Shown here in pieces: positions 15,547-24,442 of a stretch of 64,000 bases of DNA. A model generated the notes under the pieces. It worked only from the letters and a program-made list of their open reading frames with translations, did not search any database and had not been told where the DNA came from. Source of the DNA: Anaerocolumna xylanovorans DSM 12503 (GTDB taxonomy: Bacteria; Bacillota; Clostridia; Lachnospirales; Lachnospiraceae); assembly GCF_900143645.1 (NCBI RefSeq), contig NZ_FRFD01000014.1, positions 94,290-158,289 on the forward strand, read 5' to 3'. Position numbers and translations under genes: made by a program. Within the stretch, counting starts at the first letter, position 1, and each line of letters opens with the position of its first letter.

Positions 15547-15753
15547 TTGAAAGCAATAAGTGAATTGACCGGAAAAGAATATGAAACAGATGATTGTCAT
15601 TTCTTTGGTAACGCAAAACAATCAGCAGCTTATAAATTATGGGGAGCTGCATTGATAGATTTAATTGCGACAGATGAAATGCGTTGGATATTTGTATTTA
15701 CAAAGGCCGACCATCAAAATTTAAAAGCAAAATGGAATAACAATAAGATGTAG
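15547..15753 (+). CDS. Small phage protein (68 aa), TTG start
   Basis: A 68-aa protein starting at TTG 15547, 8 nt after AAAGGAG. Sequence begins KAISELTGKEYETDDCHFF and ends in a basic KAKWNNNKM. No domain recognised. Directly followed (AGGAGG overlapping its stop region) by the resolvase gene, so the two are probably cotranslated. Confidence 0.5.
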   Translation: MKAISELTGKEYETDDCHFFGNAKQSAAYKLWGAALIDLIATDEMRWIFVFTKADHQNLKAKWNNNKM

Positions 15754-15765
15754 GAGGCAATTAAA

Positions 15766-16236
15766 ATAAAACTATTAGCCTTAGATCAAAGCACGCGATT
15801 ATCCGGATGGTGTGTTATGGATAACAGAATTTATGATTCAAGCGGCGTACTTTCAGTCGAAGATTTACATGATACATCAGAAAGAATGAAGTTAATGTAT
15901 AACGAAATCAAGGAATTAATAAATAGAGTGAAGCCGGATATTGTACTTATTGAAGATACTCAATATCACCAAAACCCAGCAGCATTTAGAACATTATCAC
16001 AGCTGCAGGGTCTCATAATGGCTTATTTGTTTGAATTTTATTTACCTTTTTATATAGTACCTGCTACCGCCTGGAAAAGCTGCTGTGGCATAAAAGGGGC
16101 ACACAGAACAGAACAAAAAAAGAACACTCAAATTTATGTAAAAAATACATTTGGTATATCAGTATCGGAAGATGAAGCAGACAGTATTGGAATCGCAGTA
16201 TACGGAAATCAACATATAGAGGCCACAAACAAGTAG
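15766..16236 (+). CDS. RuvC-like Holliday junction resolvase (phage type)
   Basis: A 156-aa RNase H-fold nuclease. The catalytic acids are recognisable: LALDQSTRLSGW (Asp at residue 7), VLIEDTQYH (Glu), and the C-terminal SEDEADSIGIAVYG corresponding to the DxxD pair of RuvC; GAHRTEQKK resembles the conserved basic helix. The first catalytic Asp lies upstream of the first ATG (15817), so translation must start earlier; the frame is closed by a TAG at 15751. The only well-placed codon is ATA 15766, 8 nt after AGGAGG. RuvC-type enzymes resolve branched DNA before packaging. Its presence in a tail cluster without head genes is odd. Confidence 0.75.
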   Translation: MKLLALDQSTRLSGWCVMDNRIYDSSGVLSVEDLHDTSERMKLMYNEIKELINRVKPDIVLIEDTQYHQNPAAFRTLSQLQGLIMAYLFEFYLPFYIVPATAWKSCCGIKGAHRTEQKKNTQIYVKNTFGISVSEDEADSIGIAVYGNQHIEATNK

Positions 16237-16268
16237 GCCTTATTTTTATGAAAAATTGGAGGAAATAT

Positions 16269-16850
16269 ATGATTAAAACAAATCCCGGATTAAAAGAAAT
16301 TACAATAGATATTAGAGGTGCTATAACAAGATTTATTACAGATGGATATTTCACAGAATTCGAAGATGGAAGTATTGAATATACGCCATATTTTAGAGAT
16401 AGAAATGATGTGCTGGCATTTGCACTATTTGCACTAGACGGAGTTCAGTATGAAGATGGTGATGATATATTTGAATCTATAATAAAAGATGAAGAATTAG
16501 CAAATAAATTCAAGCTTTATAAAAACAACGGCAATTACCAATCTATTACTGAAGATATTTCCGATATGGTTGAATTTAAGAAACAGCAATTATTACATAA
16601 GTCAAAATTAGATGAAGCATTTGAATCCCTTAATACTCTCCTTGGGACTATGAATGAGAAATTAAGTCAGATCGATGCTAAGAGTATGGAGAAAGTCATC
16701 AAGAAATTCAACATTAAGGAAGTAATGAAGGAATATCAAAAATCTGGTGCCGGTGATGCTGTTAGAGACAAAGTAATCCAGGAGCAGGCCCAAAAAATAA
16801 AAGAATTAACAAATGAGATTTCAGCTCAAAGTGTATTGACTGATAAATAA
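16269..16850 (+). CDS. Tail-module protein, possible tail assembly chaperone
   Basis: A 193-aa protein from ATG 16269 (GGAGG 7 nt upstream). Residues about 1-100 are mixed alpha/beta (ITIDIRGAITRFITDGYF ... FALFALDGVQYEDGDDIFESI), and 105-190 form long helices with probable coiled coil. It sits directly before the tape measure block, where tail assembly chaperones are encoded. I know no catalytic motif in it. Moderate confidence in the tail role from position only. Confidence 0.5.
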   Translation: MIKTNPGLKEITIDIRGAITRFITDGYFTEFEDGSIEYTPYFRDRNDVLAFALFALDGVQYEDGDDIFESIIKDEELANKFKLYKNNGNYQSITEDISDMVEFKKQQLLHKSKLDEAFESLNTLLGTMNEKLSQIDAKSMEKVIKKFNIKEVMKEYQKSGAGDAVRDKVIQEQAQKIKELTNEISAQSVLTDK

Positions 16851-16988
16851 ACTGATTATAGCTATTATAAAAACATAGCTAATTTAAAAGGCCTCTCTCC
16901 TGCTGCCAATATATGGCGGTGAACTGGATGAATATTAGCACCTAACCACTGTTACTTCTAAATTTTATCCTGCATATGATAGCAGAAA

Positions 16989-17027
16989 AATAAGCAAAAA
17001 TAAATCCTGCCTTTATTTTTGCTTATT
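16989..17027 (-). terminator. Terminator of the embedded XRE gene
   Basis: AATAAGCAAAAATAAA and its perfect complement with a 7-nt loop overlap the stop codon of the XRE gene and are followed by T residues on the minus strand. Being A/T-symmetric it may also act on the plus strand. Confidence 0.65.
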
Positions 17028-17219
17028 CTCTACTATTAATATATCACCGACTTCACATTCAAGTATTATACACAGTCTTTCTAAAGTTTCAAATTTAATC
17101 GACTTCGTTTTACCATTACAAAGATTCCAGAAATTCGCATACGTATATCCCACTTCTTTTGCTACATCGGTGATACTTAATTTTTTCTCATATATTAAAT
17201 TTATTATGTTTACTACCAT
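17013..17219 (-). CDS. XRE (Cro/CI) family small regulator
   Basis: A 68-aa protein that is almost only a Cro/CI helix-turn-helix: KKLSITDVAKEVGYTYANFW is the HTH, followed by TLERLCIILECEVGDIL. It is read against the tail genes, between the 193-aa gene and the tape measure block. Its promoter faces the one driving 17464 onwards, and both contain ACTAT/ATAGT inverted repeats that it may bind. It therefore may form a second, local switch for the tape measure, fibre and lysis half of the operon. Confidence 0.8.
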   Translation of the reverse strand: MVVNIINLIYEKKLSITDVAKEVGYTYANFWNLCNGKTKSIKFETLERLCIILECEVGDILIVENKQK

Positions 17220-17234
17220 ATAACAACTCCTCTC

Positions 17235-17275
17235 GACTATAGTAATAGTCTAACATTATATCCTAAATCTGTCAA
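17235..17275 (-). promoter_or_regulatory. XRE gene promoter with operator-like repeat
   Basis: On the minus strand TTGACA (17275-17270), 17-bp spacer, TAGACT (17252-17247). A perfect inverted repeat GACTAT-agta-ATAGTC (17235-17250) overlaps the start point, a good place for autoregulation. Confidence 0.55.
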
Positions 17276-17347
17276 TTTTATGTGATTTTCATTTTCTATT
17301 ATAATATATATTATTATCAGTTTTTTATATTGTTTTCAATATAATTA

Positions 17348-17383
17348 TTGACAAATAACTACTATGTTAGTACAATCATAGTA
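17348..17383 (+). promoter_or_regulatory. Sigma-A promoter and operator for the tape-measure block
   Basis: TTGACA (17348-17353), 17 bp, TACAAT (17371-17376). A 7-bp inverted repeat TACTATG ... CATAGTA (17360-17366 and 17377-17383) brackets the -10. Half-sites match those near the divergent XRE gene. Confidence 0.6.
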
Positions 17384-17463
17384 TAATATTGGGAAGGAGT
17401 GGAAATAAATTTTAGAATTATGTAAATATATAAGAAATAATGCTATAAAAAGGGGGAATTTAT

Positions 17464-17769
17464 ACGGATTACGAAGATGTTGATATTTTTGAAATGCTAG
17501 AAAAACTAACAATGTTAAAATTTTATCGCGGAGTGCAAAATTTTAAACTAACTATAATCGATGATTATTCTGAATATGTACATAATACATTTGGACTGGA
17601 GTTTAGTGTTGATGATGATATTGTAACAATTTTCGATTATGATACGGAAACACTTCAAGAAAATTATATTACAGGGTTCATACTTGATAATATGACGAAA
17701 ATTGTTTTCACTAAAAATCAATTTGAAATATATTTAAATACAGGCAAAATCATAATTAATATTATATAA
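17464..17769 (+). CDS. Conserved small acidic protein (101 aa), paralogue of 5863-6171
   Basis: An acidic protein with EMLEKL near the N-terminus, a central VDDDIVTIFDYDTETLQENY, then KIVFTKNQFEIY and an isoleucine-rich C-terminus. The layout matches the 102-aa minus-strand protein at the left end. The first ATG (17494) has no RBS; an AGGGGG lies 7 nt before an in-frame ACG at 17464, and starting there gives 101 aa, almost exactly the paralogue's length. ACG as start is uncertain. First gene after the XRE-facing promoter and followed by two terminators. Function unknown. Confidence 0.45.
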   Translation, partial: TDYEDVDIFEMLEKLTMLKFYRGVQNFKLTIIDDYSEYVHNTFGLEFSVDDDIVTIFDYDTETLQENYITGFILDNMTKIVFTKNQFEIYLNTGKIIINII

Positions 17770-17775
17770 CTGACT

Positions 17776-17809
17776 AAGAGCTATTTGTTAAAACAGATGG
17801 CTCTTTTTT
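17776..17809 (+). terminator. Intrinsic terminator before tape measure gene (1)
   Basis: AAGAGCTATTTGT pairs with ACAGATGGCTCTT (two G-U pairs), loop TAAA, followed by a T run. Confidence 0.75.
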
Positions 17810-17814
17810 AATTG

Positions 17815-17844
17815 AACGCGCCCTCTTTTCTGTGGGCGTTTTTT
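17815..17844 (+). terminator. Intrinsic terminator before tape measure gene (2)
   Basis: AACGCGCCC pairs with GGGCGTT (one bulged base), followed by six T. Together with the previous hairpin it makes a tandem stop directly upstream of the tape measure gene. Confidence 0.65.
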
Positions 17845-17885
17845 GTTTACAGAAAATGTCTACCCAGAGAAAGGAGATAACTATA

Positions 17886-20800
17886 ATGGACACAGTACTT
17901 TTGCAAGCTACCTTAGACATGCAGAAATCTCAGCAAGAAATTAATAAACAGATCAAAATACTAAAGATAGATCCAGTAAAAATGAACATTGATTTGGATA
18001 ATAAGAGTGCTAAAAAAGGAATTGCGGAACTATCAAAGGAAAGTAAAGTTTTCCTGGAACAAAATAAATCTATTCTAAAAAATACAATAACCTCTTTTAT
18101 GAATGACAATCCGGCTTTTAACGGTGAATTGAAAAATAGACTATTAGAAGTTCAAAAACAAATAGCTTCTGCAGATAATATAAAGCTTAGCGGATTGGAG
18201 AATGAATTCAAAAGTGTTACGGCTGAAGCCAAAGCTTTTGGCAAAACAGGAGATACATTCTTTTCAAAATTCAAAAAAAACATCCCCCAGATCTTAAGTG
18301 ACCTTGGCTCAACAATGATTAAACAAATGATTTCCGATGTAGTCAATCTGGATAAATCTTTGGTAAACTTGCAGATAGCTACAGGTTATAACCACTCACA
18401 GGCAAAAGAATTACTCGGCACATACATTGATTTAGGTCAGCAGTTAGGCGCTACCGGAACAGAAGTTGCTGACATAGCTTCAGATTACCTTAATCAGGGA
18501 AGAACCGTCGCAGAAACAAATAAACTGGTAAAAGACTCGTTTATACTTTCAAAAATAGGAAATATGGAATCTGCTGATGCAACTTCCTACCTTACTACAA
18601 TTATGAAGGGATATAATGTCGCTGCTTCAGATGTAATTGATATCATAGATAAACTGTCTGCCGTAGACACTGCATCAACTGCTGACCTTAATGGTTTAGC
18701 AGAAGGAATGAGCAAAACTGCCGGCAGTGCCAAGAGTGCCGGAGTAGAAATAGATAAGCTTGTCGGCTATCTGGCTGCTATTAGTAAAAACTCCGGTGAA
18801 TCCATGTCTTCCGTCGGTGATGGATTAGATTCCATTTTCTCTCGTATGGAAAATATAAAATCAGGCAAATTAGCGGGTGCACAAAATAATGGAGAAGACC
18901 TTTCCAATGTTGAAACCGTATTAAAAGGTTTAGGCGTTAATTTAAGAGACTCCACTGATGGTTTCAGAGATTTGGATGATGTTTTAGATGAAGTAGCCGG
19001 TAAATGGGACACTTATGGGGAAACCAGCAAAAATGCATTGGCAAGTTCCTTTGCAGGCACGAATCATATGGAAGAATTTTTGGTACTAATGTCAAACTAT
19101 AGAAACTCTGTGGAATATGCAAATACTGCTACGAGTAGTTCTGGAACAGCTATGGAGCAATTCGCTAACTATGAAGAATCCGTAGAGGCCAAAACAAAGC
19201 GTTTAACTGCATCATTTCAAGAATTCGCTAATAATACACTTGATAGTGGGGTTGTCAAGGGATTTCTTGATGCAACCAATGGAATAATTCAATTTGCTGA
19301 TGCCATCGGAGCTTGGAATATTGCTTTACTTGCTGGGTTTATTGCATTAACGGAATTTTCAGACAGTGGACTTTCCAAATTATTTCTATCTCTTTCGGAA
19401 GGTATTAAAAATTTCGCTTTATCTGCAATAGGTAAAAGAACTGAAACAGCTGCAACAATAGAAGGAACTAGCGCAACACAAGCAAGTGTATTATCTAAAA
19501 ACGCAGAAAGCTTATCGATAGATGCTAATACTTTATCTCTCAATGCAAATACAATTGCTACTAACGCTAATGCTGTTGCAAGAGGAGAATCTGCAACTAC
19601 CAACTCAATATTATCATCTGAAAAGATGACTGAAGCAGCAACTGAAACAATGAATACTGCATCGGTAACAGCTAATACAGCTGCACAACAAGCTAATGCA
19701 TTGGCTACAGGCACTGCTACGACAGCCACTACGATGCTTGGAACTGCGATGAAACTTGTTCCTTTGCTTGCTGTCGTTGTTGGAATAACAGCAATAGTGT
19801 CAGGAATCAAAGCACTTGTAGATTCTATTGAAACTGCTGATGAAAAAATAGACAAAGCAAATAAAATCGTTACAGAATTTACTTCTAACATAAATGATAT
19901 TACTAGCCATAAAAAAAATTTAGAAGATTTAACAAATAGTTTTAATGAATTATCCAAAGGTGTTGATGAATATGGTAGAAATGTATCTCTAACCGCCAGT
20001 GAATATGAAAAGTATCAATCAATCATCAAGACTATAACAGACTTAAATCCTACATTAATTACTGGATATGATGAGGAGGGAAATATTCTTGTAAAGAAAA
20101 ACGGATTAATTCAGGATTCTATTAATTTATTAAAAGCCGAATATGATCAAAAAATTAAGAATATGGCTAATTTTAGCAATGTTGAAACTGTAATAAATGG
20201 TGCAGTTGGTGAACATCAGAAAGCTAAAAAAGCACTTAATGAAATAAATGTTCCTGATGACTTAGCTTATTCTGGAACAAAAATTAATAGTGACGGTAGT
20301 ACTGATTCCGGTTATATAAATCAGATTGATACTTATATTGCTGACGTTATCGGTAAAAAAAGATCTGATTGGGAAAATTTGTCTGAATACATAGTCAACA
20401 ATTATGATGAGATATATGCTAATCTTGACAAAATCACTGCACGAGCCGGACAATCATCTAATGGTTGGCAAGGATTAGATAAAAATCAATTAAATTCACT
20501 AGTGTCTTACTTTCAAGAGTTAAGAATAGCTATTACTGACATGGATACGGCATCTAAATCCGCTGATTCTACTTTGCAATATGTAGCTATGGCTGAAGAA
20601 GCTTATAATAATTTATCGGATGCTCAAAAAAATTTTATTTCAAGCTATATAAATGGAATTTCAATTACAAGTGATACTACAGAACAAGACATAAAAAGTA
20701 TTAGAAATAATATAATTGGTCTTGTAAGCACCTTGACATCTAGCGATAGTGAAGTAGGAAATTTAGCAGAACAATTATTTTCTCTCGATGAATCTGCTAT

Positions 20801-23800
20801 GTCGCTGCAAGAGTACGAAAATCAAGTAGATTCTTTAATCACGTTAATTGCTAATGAATTAAAGGTCGATCCGGTAGAATTAAAGATTCAACTTGGTATT
20901 AATACGGATGAAGATCAACGGTTGCTAGAGAATATTAAATCAAAGGTATTAGAAACTAATGAAGAAGTTCAAGATTATATTACCACATTACCGAAATCAG
21001 ACTTACTAATATTGTCCAAGTTAGACTTTAATCCGAGTGCTACAAAACAATCTCTCCAAGATGCAATAAATACATCTAAGGAAAGAGCAAGTCAAGAAGA
21101 TAATAAAATAACTCTCTTTACTGATATCCAATCAACTGCAATAGATGATTTTCAATCTGCCATGTCAAAAATAAAATCTGCTTTATCAGATACATCATCA
21201 CTATCTACTTCTGATATTCTTGATCTTATGCAACAATTCTCTTCCTTTGATTGGAAAAATTATGGAGTAACTGGCGTTGCTGGTGTTGGTGACATAACAA
21301 ATGCATTAAGGGATTTAGCTAAACAACAATATGATGCACTCCCATCTGATATTGAAAGTAAAGAAGCACTTACTAAATTATATATTGATACAATTAGTAC
21401 ATCAGTAATTTCTGCTGAAAAACTTGCACAGCAGAAAGAAATACTGGCTGAAGCTGGCATAGATGCAAAAAACATTACTGCAGAAGAAATATTCCAATTA
21501 TTAAGCGAAAAAACTGCATCTGAAGATACAAGAATTGCTTTAATGAATTTAGCCGCTCAAAAATTGAGTGTAAATAATGTTGCATTGTCCACTTCTGGTG
21601 ACTTAACCAATTTGATATATCTAATGTCTATGGCAAACGCTACGACTGACGCATTAGTTGCATTACAAGCGGTAAAAGACCATAAAGTAGGAGCCGGTAA
21701 ACCTGGAGATTTTGACAATTTAGTAAAAAAAGCTCAAGCGGAAGCTGATACTTTTCTAAAGAATTTTAACATTTCTCAAACTAACAAAAAATATTCTGGC
21801 AAAGATCAATTTTCAGATAAATTACTCGATGAACCCGAAAATGAGAGTACATTTTCTCAGCAGATAGACTGGATATCAAAATCTATAGATACCGCACAAA
21901 AAAAAATATCAGATTTTCAAGCAACTATGTCTGATACCGATTCTTATGAGAAACAAAAAGAGGATATTACTAATTTAATAACTTTGCAAAACGAATTGTC
22001 TGATACCTATTCTAAAGCAGCTGGCAAATATAACTCCTATTACACAGACGCTTTGAAAAAAATACCACGTAACTTACGAGCAGAATATAAAAAACGTATT
22101 GAAAATGGTGATACATTTGAAATAGAAGACTTTAGTGGTATTTCCGGTGATACCAGAGAACAGATTCTGAATGCAGTTACAGCAGCTCAAGGTTATTGGG
22201 AAAGTTATCAAGGTGTTTTGGATAAAATACAAGGTAATCAGAAGAATATTATTGAAAATAATGAAAAACTTAAAGGTATCCATGATTTAGAATATCAACA
22301 AAGCCAAAGCACTGTAGATTATAGAATAAGCAATACTGAAAATTCCAAAAAGAATATACTTAATACTATTGATGAAGCTGACGGTAAAGGAACTATAGAT
22401 CAATATGAAAAACTAAAGAAAATTAATAACGAACTAATTGACTATTATGAAAATAAGAAGGAATTAGCTCAGGCAGAATTACTAAACACAGATAGTGAAG
22501 AGGAATATTCCAAAATCAATAAAGAACTTCAAGATGCTAAGGATAACATATCAACGCTAAAAAAGGAACAAAATGATTGGAATAATTCTATTTTACACAT
22601 ACCAATTAGTAACTTAGAGAAAGTAAATGAAGAATTACAAGATACTATTAGTACTTTAAACGATTTAAAGGATGATTATAATTCTGTAATCAGTGCTGTT
22701 ACAAGTTCTTTAGATGATCAAATCAAATCTTATCAGAATGCTAAAGGTGAAGACGAAAAATATTATAATGGATTGATCAAAAATAAACAAGCTGAATTAG
22801 AAGCCTTTCAGGCTACTAATGATGCCAGAGAAAAAGAATTAGAGCTGCAGCAAGCGCAGTATGATTTGCAACGTGCACAAAACCAAAAAGTTAATAGGGT
22901 CTATAAAAAAGGCGAGGGATTTACGTATGAAGTAGATACTGATGCTATTAAAGAAGCACAAAGTAAAATAGATAGCCTCACTTATGATGCTATTATTAAA
23001 AATAAGCAAGATGAAATCAATGATCTCGAAGATGAAAAAGACAAGGTGCTGTCTTCCTATGATGTTCAAATTGATAAACTTAACGACATCAAAAATTCTT
23101 GGGATAATATAGCTGAAAATATTAAAAAAATAAATGATATGAATTTAGCTGATATGTTGCTTGGAAGCGGTTGGGAAAATAGGGTTTCAAATGGTGATAC
23201 ATCTGATTTTAATCTTATGGAAACACTTTATGGTTCAGTTGAAAAACAATTAGGTGATTTAGAAGCTCAAAAGGAATGTAACGAAAAAGCTATCCAGTCG
23301 TTAAACGAATATGCAAAAGTGTGGGAAAAAACTGAAAGTACAATTAATGAAGCTTACAATAAAATTCAAGATAAGGTAACCTCCACTTTAGATGAAACGG
23401 GTGCAACTGAGGCTCGTACACAAAAAACCAAAGATTATGCTAATGAATGGGAAAACGCAAAAGCGACTGTTTCAACAGCTCTAACATCTATAGAAGACTC
23501 AATGCTTGTCACCAAAGATAACGAAGCGATAATATTTGATGAAAGAATAACAACAGCCCAAGCCTTTGCAGAACAGTTTAAAGCTATCGCACAAGAATGT
23601 GCCAATGCTCTTGCTTCAATTCAGACTAACCTTGAAAAAGCTAAAACAGCTCAAGCGGAATTGGATAAGATTAATTCAAGTCCCCCTCTCTCTGCACCTT
23701 TAAAAGCTTCCATTGCGGCAACAGCTATTGTTTCTGCAAAGAAACGTCATTCAGGATTAGAATTGGGCTATGTAGGAGAAACTCCTTCTAATCATCAAGC

Positions 23801-24110
23801 TGACACATTCAAAATGCTTGCTCTTGATAAGTTAAAACCAGATGAGTTTATTAATGTCCTGAATACAGGTGAAGGTGTTATAACTCCCGAACAAATAGAT
23901 AACGTAATGGCTAACTATACAACAGTTTTTAATGCAGGAGTTATTTCTGGAATATCACCGCTGAATAATATGATTCCTGATAATTCCAATTCCGGATTTT
24001 CTTATTCTATAGGGGAATTACATTTGCATGAAGTTCAAAACGTTGATAATTTAGCAGATGAAATTATATCTACGTTTGGTTCAAAAATTAATCAAAAGAT
24101 TCACCGATAA
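17886..24110 (+). CDS. Tail tape measure protein
   Basis: A 2074-aa protein starting at ATG 17886 (AAAGGAG 7-8 nt upstream; a GTG at 17832 lies inside the preceding terminator and is rejected). Residues about 115-330 form the conserved TP901-1-type tape measure core (VNLDKSLVNLQIATGYN ... GDGLDSIFSRMENI). Ala/Thr-rich repeats with LSLNANTIATNANAVA follow near 540-600, then a hydrophobic segment (about 613-645, AMKLVPLLAVVVGITAIVSG) and long coiled coils to about 1960. Such proteins fix tail length at roughly 0.15 nm per residue, giving about 310 nm, close to the long tail of SPbeta-like siphophages. No lysozyme or peptidase motif was noticed. It is the largest gene of the element. Confidence 0.9.
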   Translation: MDTVLLQATLDMQKSQQEINKQIKILKIDPVKMNIDLDNKSAKKGIAELSKESKVFLEQNKSILKNTITSFMNDNPAFNGELKNRLLEVQKQIASADNIKLSGLENEFKSVTAEAKAFGKTGDTFFSKFKKNIPQILSDLGSTMIKQMISDVVNLDKSLVNLQIATGYNHSQAKELLGTYIDLGQQLGATGTEVADIASDYLNQGRTVAETNKLVKDSFILSKIGNMESADATSYLTTIMKGYNVAASDVIDIIDKLSAVDTASTADLNGLAEGMSKTAGSAKSAGVEIDKLVGYLAAISKNSGESMSSVGDGLDSIFSRMENIKSGKLAGAQNNGEDLSNVETVLKGLGVNLRDSTDGFRDLDDVLDEVAGKWDTYGETSKNALASSFAGTNHMEEFLVLMSNYRNSVEYANTATSSSGTAMEQFANYEESVEAKTKRLTASFQEFANNTLDSGVVKGFLDATNGIIQFADAIGAWNIALLAGFIALTEFSDSGLSKLFLSLSEGIKNFALSAIGKRTETAATIEGTSATQASVLSKNAESLSIDANTLSLNANTIATNANAVARGESATTNSILSSEKMTEAATETMNTASVTANTAAQQANALATGTATTATTMLGTAMKLVPLLAVVVGITAIVSGIKALVDSIETADEKIDKANKIVTEFTSNINDITSHKKNLEDLTNSFNELSKGVDEYGRNVSLTASEYEKYQSIIKTITDLNPTLITGYDEEGNILVKKNGLIQDSINLLKAEYDQKIKNMANFSNVETVINGAVGEHQKAKKALNEINVPDDLAYSGTKINSDGSTDSGYINQIDTYIADVIGKKRSDWENLSEYIVNNYDEIYANLDKITARAGQSSNGWQGLDKNQLNSLVSYFQELRIAITDMDTASKSADSTLQYVAMAEEAYNNLSDAQKNFISSYINGISITSDTTEQDIKSIRNNIIGLVSTLTSSDSEVGNLAEQLFSLDESAMSLQEYENQVDSLITLIANELKVDPVELKIQLGINTDEDQRLLENIKSKVLETNEEVQDYITTLPKSDLLILSKLDFNPSATKQSLQDAINTSKERASQEDNKITLFTDIQSTAIDDFQSAMSKIKSALSDTSSLSTSDILDLMQQFSSFDWKNYGVTGVAGVGDITNALRDLAKQQYDALPSDIESKEALTKLYIDTISTSVISAEKLAQQKEILAEAGIDAKNITAEEIFQLLSEKTASEDTRIALMNLAAQKLSVNNVALSTSGDLTNLIYLMSMANATTDALVALQAVKDHKVGAGKPGDFDNLVKKAQAEADTFLKNFNISQTNKKYSGKDQFSDKLLDEPENESTFSQQIDWISKSIDTAQKKISDFQATMSDTDSYEKQKEDITNLITLQNELSDTYSKAAGKYNSYYTDALKKIPRNLRAEYKKRIENGDTFEIEDFSGISGDTREQILNAVTAAQGYWESYQGVLDKIQGNQKNIIENNEKLKGIHDLEYQQSQSTVDYRISNTENSKKNILNTIDEADGKGTIDQYEKLKKINNELIDYYENKKELAQAELLNTDSEEEYSKINKELQDAKDNISTLKKEQNDWNNSILHIPISNLEKVNEELQDTISTLNDLKDDYNSVISAVTSSLDDQIKSYQNAKGEDEKYYNGLIKNKQAELEAFQATNDAREKELELQQAQYDLQRAQNQKVNRVYKKGEGFTYEVDTDAIKEAQSKIDSLTYDAIIKNKQDEINDLEDEKDKVLSSYDVQIDKLNDIKNSWDNIAENIKKINDMNLADMLLGSGWENRVSNGDTSDFNLMETLYGSVEKQLGDLEAQKECNEKAIQSLNEYAKVWEKTESTINEAYNKIQDKVTSTLDETGATEARTQKTKDYANEWENAKATVSTALTSIEDSMLVTKDNEAIIFDERITTAQAFAEQFKAIAQECANALASIQTNLEKAKTAQAELDKINSSPPLSAPLKASIAATAIVSAKKRHSGLELGYVGETPSNHQADTFKMLALDKLKPDEFINVLNTGEGVITPEQIDNVMANYTTVFNAGVISGISPLNNMIPDNSNSGFSYSIGELHLHEVQNVDNLADEIISTFGSKINQKIHR

Positions 24111-24121
24111 ATTTTTGTATT

Positions 24122-24151
24122 AGGCATCCATTATAAGAGGATGCCTTTTTT
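24122..24151 (+). terminator. Intrinsic terminator after tape measure gene
   Basis: AGGCATCC / GGATGCCT stem, 9-nt loop, six T. It lies between two co-directional tail genes 55 bp apart. Confidence 0.8.
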
Positions 24152-24165
24152 GAAAGGAAGGGAAA

Positions 24166-24420
24166 ATGGGTAAAGCAACAAAAGCAATTGAAGAAATGCA
24201 AGATGCTATTTTACTTTCAATTAAAAAATTAATAGCCGATTCTGAATCGGTAAAGGTTATTAAATGTCGTGTAACGGAAGTAATAGACAGCAATAAATAT
24301 AAAGTTTTTAATAATGGGAGTATTTATACAGTTAAAGCCAGATGGACATATAATATAAATGATATTGTTTATGTAATGGTATTGCCAAACAACTATAACG
24401 ATATGTTTATTATTTATTAA
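24166..24420 (+). CDS. Small baseplate-associated OB-fold-like protein (84 aa)
   Basis: An 84-aa protein: an N-terminal helix, then a small beta-barrel-like part (IKCRVTEVIDSNKYKVFNNG ... VKARWTYNINDIVYVMVLPN). This resembles the small OB-like proteins found between tape measure and distal tail genes in gut Firmicute phages. Good RBS (GAAAGGAAGGG). No enzymatic motif. Confidence 0.5.
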   Translation: MGKATKAIEEMQDAILLSIKKLIADSESVKVIKCRVTEVIDSNKYKVFNNGSIYTVKARWTYNINDIVYVMVLPNNYNDMFIIY

Positions 24421-24442
24421 ATCATAGAAAGGAGTGATTAAA

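Noticed and set aside
17832..17886. GTG 17832 as tape measure start
   Set aside because: It lies within a terminator stem and has no RBS; ATG 17886 has AAAGGAG at correct spacing.
19289..19957. 222-aa antisense reading frame inside the tape measure gene
   Set aside because: Shadow of the Ala/Thr-rich tape measure repeats; no RBS and biased composition.
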